Positions 1-5,807 of a DNA stretch of 7,990 bases are shown here, in pieces (within the stretch, counting starts at the first letter, position 1; every line of letters begins with the position of its first letter). The position numbers and the translations under genes were made by a program. Below the pieces are notes generated by a model. The model did no database searches. It had not been told where the DNA came from and saw only the letters and a program-made list of their open reading frames with translations. This stretch comes from an uncultured Prevotellaceae bacterium (GTDB lineage: Bacteria; Bacteroidota; Bacteroidia; Bacteroidales; Bacteroidaceae), in NCBI GenBank assembly GCA_945827465.1, contig CALZOH010000152.1, forward strand, positions 1-7,990, in the 5' to 3' direction.

Positions 1-85
1 GCATATTAGGGAGTATTTACGGCGATTTCATCCTACTTTTTGCATATTAAGCCGCATATTAAGCCTACTTTTTGCATATTAAGCC
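1..85. repeat. Short direct repeats (GCATATTAAGCC family)
   Basis: The 12-mer GCATATTAAGCC occurs three times, at 42-53, 54-65 and 74-85, and its first eight bases GCATATTA also open the window at 1-8. The two outer copies belong to a longer exact 22-bp repeat beginning CCTACTTTTT, at 32-53 and 64-85, with a period of 32 bp. No reading frame covers this stretch. It lies just beyond the tRNA terminator and may continue to the left of the window, so its full size is unknown. Function is not recognised; it could be a decayed intergenic repeat or a slippage product. Confidence 0.75.
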
Positions 86-131
86 AAAAATAACGCGGGG
101 AACGCACTTCAAATGAAGATTGTTCCCCGCG
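84..131 (-). terminator. Intrinsic terminator of the tRNA-Pro gene
   Basis: CGCGGGGAAC (94-103) and GTTCCCCGCG (122-131) form a perfect 10-bp stem. The 18-nt loop contains a second small stem, CTTC (107-110) with GAAG (115-118) closing on AAAT. Read on the minus strand, the stem is followed by TTATTTTTGG (84-93), a T-rich tract. There is no T tract on the plus-strand side, so the hairpin most likely ends transcription coming leftward from the tRNA gene. Confidence 0.8.
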
Positions 132-160
132 CACCACGCACTCAAAAAATATTTAATTTG

Positions 161-235
161 TCGGGGTGACTGGATTTGAACCAGCGACCACACGCCCCCC
201 AGACGCGTACTCTAACCGGGCTGAGCTACACCCCG
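161..235 (-). tRNA. tRNA-Pro, anticodon GGG
   Basis: A full cloverleaf of 75 nt can be folded on the minus strand. The acceptor arms CGGGGTG and CACCCCG pair perfectly, with A as the discriminator base. The D arm is GCTC/GAGT. The anticodon stem is CGCGT/GCGTG with two G-T pairs, around the loop CTGGGGG, which places GGG at 34-36 and G at 37. The T arm is GCTGG/CCAGT around TTCAAAT. The 3' CCA is not encoded, because ACA follows the acceptor stem, so it must be added after transcription. The gene decodes CCC and CCU proline codons. It has its own Bacteroidetes-type promoter (300-331) and a hairpin terminator (84-131), so it appears to be a single-gene unit with a leader of about 60 nt. Confidence 0.96.
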
Positions 236-299
236 TGGTGTTTTTGATTCAAGAAGGAAGAGAAGAATTACTTTGGACATCCCCGTCTCAAATCGACTG

Positions 300-331
300 C
301 AAAAGTAGAACATCTTTTTGAATTATCCAAA
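300..331 (-). promoter_or_regulatory. Predicted promoter of tRNA-Pro (TTTG-20-TACTTTTG)
   Basis: On the minus strand, TTTG (328-331) and TACTTTTG (300-307) are separated by exactly 20 bp. This matches the known Bacteroidetes vegetative consensus of a -33 TTTG and a -7 TAnnTTTG. Transcription would start near 293-297, giving a 5' leader of about 60 nt before the mature tRNA end at 235. The element overlaps the divergent aroA promoter. Confidence 0.8.
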
Positions 332-348
332 TTTTATCAGTACTTTTG
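317..348 (+). promoter_or_regulatory. Predicted promoter of the aroA operon (TTTG-20-TACTTTTG)
   Basis: TTTG (317-320) and TACTTTTG (341-348), 20 bp apart, fit the Bacteroidetes -33/-7 consensus exactly. Transcription would begin near 351-355, leaving a short leader of about 25 nt before the ATG at 379. The in-frame TTG at 346 lies inside the -7 element, which argues against it as the aroA start. No comparably good promoter was found by eye ahead of the later genes. Confidence 0.82.
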
Positions 349-378
349 TGGAAGATTTTTTTGGAAAGAAACAGAATT

Positions 379-1617
379 ATGTATTACCAAATAGATGCGC
401 CCCTCACTTTATCGTGTCATCCGGCACTGCCGGCTTCTAAAAGCATCAGCAACCGTGTACTTATTCTCAATCACTTATCAGGGAATCATTCAGAGATTTC
501 TAATTTATCGGACTGCGATGACACGTTCGTGATGAAGAAAGCTCTTTCGCACCCATCAGAAATTACCGACATTATGGCTGCGGGAACCGCTATGCGTTTT
601 CTGACAGCCTATTTTTCTGTCTCGAAATACAAGACCCTACTTACCGGTACTCCCCGCATGCTTCAACGACCCATCCATGTTCTGGTCGATGCACTCCGCT
701 CTTTGGGTGCCAATATCCGATACATGGGACAAGAAGGTTTTCCTCCGTTACTTGTTGAAGGTCGGCAGTTGCAAGGAGGCGAAATTGAGTTGGAAGGTAG
801 CGTTAGTTCGCAATTCACATCTGCCCTGCTAATGATTGGGCCGGTACTTGAAAACGGGCTTACGCTTCATTTGAAGGGAAACATCATCTCACGTCCCTAC
901 ATAAAAATGACCTTACACCTCATGCGCGAATATGGTGCCCATGCCGATTGGAAAGATGAGCGCACACTGAGGGTGGAAGGTAGCGGATATACTCCCAAAG
1001 ACTTCACCGTAGAGAATGACTGGAGCGCCTCTTCTTATTGGTACGAAATGGTCGCACTATCGAACGACCCGAATGCCTGCATTCATCTGAAAGGTCTCTT
1101 TGCCAACAGCACACAAGGGGACGCTGAGGTAAAAAGATTGTTTGAACCTTTGGGCGTAATGACCTTGACCGACCCTGAAGGTGGAATCGTACTTCGCAAG
1201 AGTTCCGTTGCTCTGCCGGAAGAAGTGGTGCTCGACTTAGAGGGACAACCCGATTTGGCTCAAACTTTGGTGGTAACCTGCGCCATGTTGGGCCGACCCT
1301 TCCGCATTACGGGCTTGCAAACGCTCAAAATCAAAGAGACCGACCGGCTCAAAGCACTCAAAAACGAATTGGCAAAGCTCGGCATCGCCATTAAGTCAAG
1401 TGGCGGCGACACCCTTTCGTGGAACGGTAAGTGTACGCCCATTGACGGTATTCCGCTCATTGACACCTACGACGACCATCGCATGGCCATGGCCTTTGCG
1501 CCTTGCTGCCTCCGCACTTCGACCATCCGCATCAACCAACCCACCGTTGTCAGCAAGTCCTATCCACGCTATTGGAAGGAACTGCAAGCTGCCGGATTCA
1601 CTCTGGCCGACTCATGA
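379..1617 (+). CDS. aroA: 3-phosphoshikimate 1-carboxyvinyltransferase (EPSP synthase)
   Basis: This cytoplasmic enzyme of the shikimate pathway condenses shikimate-3-phosphate with phosphoenolpyruvate to give EPSP, the precursor of chorismate and the aromatic amino acids. The 412-aa product carries the family landmarks in order: LPASKSISNR (18-26, with K21 and R26), AAGTAMRF (67-74), TPRMLQRPI (91-99), SSQFTSALL (143-151), QPDLAQTL (290-297, Asp292), KIKETDR (317-323, Glu320), DDHRMAMAF (365-373) and VSKSYPRYW (391-399). Length is slightly below the 427 aa of the E. coli enzyme and no key region is missing. I chose the ATG at 379 over the TTG at 346 because the latter lies inside the -7 promoter element and adds 11 residues ahead of the expected start. 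A weak GGAAAG lies 10 nt upstream. In AAGTAMRF, Ala and Phe stand where E. coli has Asn94 and Pro101. The first part of the gene is visibly more AT-rich than the rest of the operon. Its stop overlaps the next start. Confidence 0.96.
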   Translation: MYYQIDAPLTLSCHPALPASKSISNRVLILNHLSGNHSEISNLSDCDDTFVMKKALSHPSEITDIMAAGTAMRFLTAYFSVSKYKTLLTGTPRMLQRPIHVLVDALRSLGANIRYMGQEGFPPLLVEGRQLQGGEIELEGSVSSQFTSALLMIGPVLENGLTLHLKGNIISRPYIKMTLHLMREYGAHADWKDERTLRVEGSGYTPKDFTVENDWSASSYWYEMVALSNDPNACIHLKGLFANSTQGDAEVKRLFEPLGVMTLTDPEGGIVLRKSSVALPEEVVLDLEGQPDLAQTLVVTCAMLGRPFRITGLQTLKIKETDRLKALKNELAKLGIAIKSSGGDTLSWNGKCTPIDGIPLIDTYDDHRMAMAFAPCCLRTSTIRINQPTVVSKSYPRYWKELQAAGFTLADS

Positions 1618-2006
1618 TGGTTATCATCGCTGTTCTGCTTATCATCATTGCCGCCGTTGTGTTGCTTCGCCGCACCGGTCGGAGTGAAGCGACTGAGGCT
1701 CCGTCGGAAGACAGCCATTGCGAAAATCAGGGAAGCGACGCCTGTCCCTCCGACTGCTTCTGCGACAATAAGACCTTGCAAACTCTTGTCAACACAGAAA
1801 TCATCTACTTCGACGATGAGGAGTTGGATGCCTACAAGGGACGCACTGAATATAGCGAAGCCGAAATCAACCAATTTCAGGAAGTACTCTTCACCTTGCG
1901 TCCCAACGAAGTGGCAGACTGGCTGCGAAGTCTCGAGTTGCGAGACATTTTGTTGCCCGAGCAACTCCGTGACGAAGTTGTGATGCTCATCAACGATTCA
2001 AAATGA
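1614..2006 (+). CDS. Small membrane-anchored protein with a cysteine cluster, function unknown
   Basis: The product is 130 aa if it starts at the ATG overlapping the aroA stop (ATGATGG); a second ATG at 1617 would remove one residue. Residues 1-18 are a strongly hydrophobic helix followed by RR, so the protein is probably anchored by one membrane segment with the rest on the cytoplasmic side. A short polar linker leads to four cysteines, Cys36, Cys44, Cys48 and Cys50 (C-x7-C-x3-C-x-C), which could bind a metal or form disulfides. The C-terminal part (55-130) is acidic and probably helical, with FDDEELDAY at 66-74 and a segment from 81 onward rich in Glu, Leu and Arg. It resembles small conserved hypothetical proteins of Bacteroidetes, as far as I recall, but I cannot name a function. 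It is coupled by ATGA overlaps to aroA before and to a metal permease after. Neither junction shows a Shine-Dalgarno sequence, so translation probably depends on reinitiation. The upstream extension of this frame to 1503 is an aroA shadow. Confidence 0.8.
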   Translation: MMVIIAVLLIIIAAVVLLRRTGRSEATEAPSEDSHCENQGSDACPSDCFCDNKTLQTLVNTEIIYFDDEELDAYKGRTEYSEAEINQFQEVLFTLRPNEVADWLRSLELRDILLPEQLRDEVVMLINDSK

Positions 2007-2821
2007 AGGAACTACTTCAATATACCTTTTTTCAACACGCTTTGGCCGGCAGTTTACTGGCCGGTATTATCTGCGGACTGATGGGAACCTACATCGTCAG
2101 TCGTCGCCGCATGTTTATTGTTGGCGGAATGGCCCATGCCAGCATGGGCGGCGTGGGCATCTGTGCCTTATTGGGTTTTCCGCCCCTATGGGGAGCCGCC
2201 GCAACGGCACTACTGACGGGTTTGGCTGTCGAGAAGTTGCGTACCCGGCGCGAAGTGCGCGAGGATTCAGCCATTGCTATGCTGTGGGCCTTCGGTATGA
2301 GCATCGGTGTATTGTGTTGTTTCATGGCTCCCGGCTTCCTGCCGAACTTGGCCGGCTACTTGTTTGGCAACATCTTGCTCATCAACGAGACCGACCTTTG
2401 GTTGTTGGGCCTGCTTTGCGCCATTTCGCTCATCGTCTTCTGCCGTTTCACCCCACAGATCATTGCCTGCGCCTTCGACCGCGAGTTTGCCCGCTCGCAA
2501 CGACTGCCCGTCGGCCTCATCGACTACGGCATGACGGCGCTCACGGCCCTTACCATTGTGGCCTGCCTGAGAGTAACGGGCATGGTCATGATTCTCTCAC
2601 TGCTCTCAGTACCGCAAATGACGGCCAATCTCTTCACGCGCAACTTCCACAGCATGGCCATCTGGTCGGTTATTTTGGCCACCGGCTCGTGTTTGGGCGG
2701 ATTGATGGTTTCCTATTATTATAATGTACCCAGCGGAGCCACCATCATCCTGCTTTCCATCATCATTTATCTATTGCTGCGCACAATAAAAGCCGTAGCA
2801 TTTTGTTTTAATAGGAGATAA
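2003..2821 (+). CDS. Metal ABC transporter permease, ABC-3 (ZnuB/TroC/MntB) family
   Basis: This 272-aa inner-membrane protein is the channel subunit type of zinc, manganese or iron ABC importers. It has about seven to eight hydrophobic segments, starting near residues 13-33, 49-75, 91-109, 113-126, 132-147, 175-203, 218-237 and 244-268. Family landmarks visible are FIVGGMAHASMGGVG (38-52), the cytoplasmic loop FDREFARSQRLPVGLID (158-174), where such permeases contact the ATPase, and SGATIILLS (244-252). Length is normal for the family. The ATG overlaps the stop of the preceding gene by four bases. Neither an ATP-binding subunit nor a periplasmic metal-binding protein is encoded in this window, so the partners must lie elsewhere. 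The metal cannot be told from sequence; zinc or manganese is the usual guess. The upstream cysteine-cluster protein may be functionally linked, which is inference. Confidence 0.9.
   Translation: MKELLQYTFFQHALAGSLLAGIICGLMGTYIVSRRRMFIVGGMAHASMGGVGICALLGFPPLWGAAATALLTGLAVEKLRTRREVREDSAIAMLWAFGMSIGVLCCFMAPGFLPNLAGYLFGNILLINETDLWLLGLLCAISLIVFCRFTPQIIACAFDREFARSQRLPVGLIDYGMTALTALTIVACLRVTGMVMILSLLSVPQMTANLFTRNFHSMAIWSVILATGSCLGGLMVSYYYNVPSGATIILLSIIIYLLLRTIKAVAFCFNRR
2813..2817 (+). promoter_or_regulatory. Ribosome binding site of porW
   Basis: AGGAG sits inside the last codons of the permease gene. It lies 7 nt before a GTG at 2825 and 10 nt before an ATG at 2828, which are adjacent codons in the same frame. 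It is the clearest Shine-Dalgarno sequence in the window and supports independent initiation of the lipoprotein gene. It does not settle which of the two start codons is used. Confidence 0.6.
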
Positions 2822-2827
2822 ACCGTG

Positions 2828-5758
2828 ATGTTAAAGACGTTTCTGAAATTCCTATGCCTGACGATACTCCTGATGAGTATGGGGTCGTGTGCTTCACAAA
2901 AGAACACGGCAAGCACACGCAGGTGGAAGAGTTTCAAGGCGCGCTACAATACCTATTTCAATGCTCACCAAGCCTACCTCGAAGGGATGCAGGCCAAGAA
3001 GAACGGCAATAAAGACAACTACACAGAGATTATTCCGCTGCTGATGGCCAGCAACAAGGCTTCGCAGAACTTGGGCGGCGGACAATTTGAGACAACCGTC
3101 AAGAAGTGTGAGAAGACCATTAAACTTTATTCCATCAAGACCAAACCCGAGGCCAAGCGCGGACGCGCCATGACGCCTAAAGAGAAGGCTTTCCGCAACC
3201 GCAAGGAGTTTAATCCCTTCTTAAAGAATGCGTGGATTCTGATGGGAAAGGCGCAGATGCAGCAAGGACAGTTTGTGGAGGCGGCGTCGACCTTTGCCTA
3301 CACCGAGCGCCTCTATCACGACCAGCCGCAGGTGGCCAATGTGGCCCGCTCGCTGCTGGCTCTTTGCTACACGGAATTGGAATGGTATTACGATGCTGAA
3401 GAGCTCTTGCGCAAGGTGAAGCAAGATAGTATTCCGCGGGCTTCGCGCAAGGTCTACAATACGGCTATGGCCAATCTGCTGTTGCGCCAAAAGCACTGGG
3501 AAGAGGCTTTGCCTTACCTGCGGAAAGAAGCCAGCAACCTGCCTCGCGGCGTTCCACGCTCGCGCGGCTACTTCTTGTTGGGGCAGATCTGCCAAATGCT
3601 CGACTTACGTGAGGAAGGCTACAAAGCCTATCAGAAGTGCATGCGCCAAAGTCCGCCTTACGAGGTGAAATTTAATGCCCAGATCCGTCAGACCGAAGTG
3701 ATGCCGCAAGGCAACTACTTGCAAAAGATTAAGAAGCTCAAACGCATGGCCAAGAATCCGAACAACAAGAATTATCTTGACCAGGTTTACTATGCGATGG
3801 GTAATGTCTACCTGGCCCTTCCCGATACCGCTTCGGCCATTGAAGCCTATGAGAAAGGCGGTACCCTTTCGTCGCGCGGTGGAGCAACGAAGGCTGTGCT
3901 TATGCTCTCGCTCGGCGACATCTATTGGGCTCAGGAGCACTTCGACAAGGCCCAGCGCTGCTATTCGGCCGCAGTAAGTTCGCTCAATAAAGAGAATGAA
4001 CGATATGAAGAACTCACGAAGCGCAACAAGGTGTTGTCGCAGTTGGTTCCTCCCACCAAGGAAGTGTTCGTGCAAGACAGCGTGCAGGCCATGGCCCGCA
4101 TGAGCGAGAAGGAGCGCAACGACATTATCGACAAGGTGATTGCTTTTGCCAAGGAGAAGGAGAAAGAGAAGATCAAGCAGCGCAACGACTCCCTGCTGAA
4201 GGCGCAGCGCAAGCAGGCGCGCAGCAACCGGGCAGCCGAAGGCGACAAGGGAACAAGCGGCGACAAGGGAACAAGCGGCGACGACAAGGAGAAGAGCGGT
4301 ACCTGGTACTTCTACAACCAGCAGACCGTTATTGCCGGCCGTGAGCAGTTCCAACGCCTGTGGGGCAATCGTCCCGACGAAGACAACTGGCAACGCATCA
4401 ACAAGGAGGCTACGGCCCAACCCACCGTTGACGAAATCAAGGAAGCTCCGGCCGACTCGCTGCAGAAGAAGGCCGACGACGACCAAGCGGACGACAAGCG
4501 CAAACGCTCCAAACGCAAGAAGAACTATACCGACACCATTAGCGACGGACCTTTCAGCCGCAAGTATTACCTCGACCAACTGCCCCTGACCGAAGAGAAG
4601 TTGGCCGCGTCGAACAAGAAGTTAGCCGACGCCCTGTTTACAGCCGGCGTGATTGAGAAGGACCAACTCGAGAACTATGCCCTGAGCCGGAAGACCCTGC
4701 TTCGACTCTACCGCGAGTTCCCCAACTACGAGAAGATGGACGAACTGCTCTACCACCTCTTCTTGCTTGAGCTCCACTGGGGTTCACGCGAGCAGGCCGA
4801 TGTTTATCTGAAGGAGCTCGCGCAGAAGTTCCCCAACGGCAAATACACGGCCTTGGTCACCGACCCGCAGTTTGAAGACAAGGCCCGCTACGGCATTCTG
4901 CGCGAAGACTCGCTCTACCGCAGCGCCTATCAGGCTTACCTGAGCAACGACTATAAGACGGTGGAATCGGCTTGCGCCATCTCCAAGAGTCAGTATCAGC
5001 AGGGCGCCAACCGCGCCAAGTTCATCTTCTTCGAGGCTATGACCCAGCTGCGCCATAACGACGTGCGCGGTTTCGCCGCCACCCTGCGCTCGCTCGTCAA
5101 GGCCTTCCCCAAAGAGCCTATTTGCGAACTGGCCAAGGGCATCATCACTCACCTCGAAGCCGGTCGCGTTCCGGCCGAAGGACAGTTTGACCTGCTCTCG
5201 CTTTGGGAGGCCCGCGGCACGGCGGCTGCGGCCCTCGACTCGACTTTGCGCAGCGACACGTTGCAAGCCGACCGATTCACCGACCACGAACTGATTCTGA
5301 CATACCAAAAGGGTAGCCTCGACGAAGGTAAACTGCTCTACGAGGTGTCGAGATTCAACTTCACCAGTTTCAACATCCGCAACTTCGACATCGAGATTAC
5401 GCAAACGGGCGACAGGGTGGAAATGCTCCTGAAGGGATTCAACGGCTTCGACGAAGTACACCGTTATCAGCAAGACCTCTTCACCGACTCCATCTGCAAG
5501 CCCCTGCTGCGCAAGGTGGAACCCGTCATCATCTCTAAGCATAACCATCAGCTCATCGGCATCAAGTATTCCTGGGAAGAGTATAAGCAGTTCTACCTGC
5601 AACACTTCGTGCCGAGCAAGGTGAAGGAAGAGCTGAAGATTGACCAACAGCCCGACAACTTCATCTGGGATGAATTCCAGGACGTGCCCGAGAAGGAGAA
5701 GACGGAGGAAGAAGAGACCGACTTCCCCGACGACGAAGACGGCGGCGAATGGTACTGA
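2828..5758 (+). CDS. porW: PorW/SprE-type TPR lipoprotein of the type IX secretion system
   Basis: The product is 976 aa, or 977 if the GTG at 2825 is the start. Residues 1-20 form a lipoprotein signal peptide ending in MGSC, so Cys21 should be lipidated and the protein exported to the periplasm and outer membrane. Tetratricopeptide-like helical pairs follow at about 125-290 and 315-395. A highly charged, probably unstructured segment (about 400-490 and 530-580) surrounds a block around 490-528 with WYFYNQQT and EFQRLW-like spacing (QFQRLWGNRPDEDNW), which I recall as typical of SprE/PorW proteins. More helical repeats come at 590-800, then a C-terminal domain (about 820-930) containing LLYEVSRFNF and an acidic tail ending EDGGEWY. 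In Flavobacterium SprE is needed for gliding and secretion, and in Porphyromonas PorW links the T9SS ring and translocon. That role is family knowledge. The protein is longer than P. gingivalis PorW (about 600 aa), mainly through the charged middle and the extended C-terminus. porX follows 49 nt downstream. Confidence 0.88.
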   Translation: MLKTFLKFLCLTILLMSMGSCASQKNTASTRRWKSFKARYNTYFNAHQAYLEGMQAKKNGNKDNYTEIIPLLMASNKASQNLGGGQFETTVKKCEKTIKLYSIKTKPEAKRGRAMTPKEKAFRNRKEFNPFLKNAWILMGKAQMQQGQFVEAASTFAYTERLYHDQPQVANVARSLLALCYTELEWYYDAEELLRKVKQDSIPRASRKVYNTAMANLLLRQKHWEEALPYLRKEASNLPRGVPRSRGYFLLGQICQMLDLREEGYKAYQKCMRQSPPYEVKFNAQIRQTEVMPQGNYLQKIKKLKRMAKNPNNKNYLDQVYYAMGNVYLALPDTASAIEAYEKGGTLSSRGGATKAVLMLSLGDIYWAQEHFDKAQRCYSAAVSSLNKENERYEELTKRNKVLSQLVPPTKEVFVQDSVQAMARMSEKERNDIIDKVIAFAKEKEKEKIKQRNDSLLKAQRKQARSNRAAEGDKGTSGDKGTSGDDKEKSGTWYFYNQQTVIAGREQFQRLWGNRPDEDNWQRINKEATAQPTVDEIKEAPADSLQKKADDDQADDKRKRSKRKKNYTDTISDGPFSRKYYLDQLPLTEEKLAASNKKLADALFTAGVIEKDQLENYALSRKTLLRLYREFPNYEKMDELLYHLFLLELHWGSREQADVYLKELAQKFPNGKYTALVTDPQFEDKARYGILREDSLYRSAYQAYLSNDYKTVESACAISKSQYQQGANRAKFIFFEAMTQLRHNDVRGFAATLRSLVKAFPKEPICELAKGIITHLEAGRVPAEGQFDLLSLWEARGTAAAALDSTLRSDTLQADRFTDHELILTYQKGSLDEGKLLYEVSRFNFTSFNIRNFDIEITQTGDRVEMLLKGFNGFDEVHRYQQDLFTDSICKPLLRKVEPVIISKHNHQLIGIKYSWEEYKQFYLQHFVPSKVKEELKIDQQPDNFIWDEFQDVPEKEKTEEEETDFPDDEDGGEWY
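4241..4276 (+). repeat. 18-bp perfect tandem duplication inside porW
   Basis: The 18-bp unit GGCGACAAGGGAACAAGC is present twice in direct succession, at 4241-4258 and 4259-4276, encoding GDKGTS twice, and a partial third unit (GGCGAC then GACAAG) follows. It lies at about residues 472-483 in the charged linker, so changes in copy number would keep the frame. It looks like recent replication slippage in a region with little structural constraint. Confidence 0.9.
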
Positions 5759-5807
5759 CCCCGCCCCAATATATCAAAAGCATTACATTCGATAATAAAA
5801 AAGGATT

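Noticed and set aside
34..74. TACTTTTTG (34-42 and 66-74) as promoter -7 boxes
   Set aside because: They have three bases between TA and TTTG where the consensus needs two, and no TTTG sits at the right distance upstream.
346..378. TTG start giving an 11-residue longer AroA
   Set aside because: The TTG is inside the -7 promoter element TACTTTTG, so it would lie upstream of the predicted transcript start, and the extra residues precede the expected AroA N-terminus.
2006..2020. A 15-base sequence AAGGAACTACTTCAA shared with 6723-6737
   Set aside because: Both copies are coding and encode KELLQ with the same codons in unrelated proteins. This is best explained as chance plus codon preference.
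2796..2805. TAGCATTTTG near the end of the permease gene as an internal promoter for porW
   Set aside because: TA and TTTG are four bases apart, not two, so it does not match the Bacteroidetes -7 element.
3605..4579. Long antisense open frame (324 codons, minus strand) opposite porW
   Set aside because: It is a mirror of the codon bias of porW, with low-complexity Leu/Val-rich translation and no recognisable domain. The plus-strand protein has clear domains.
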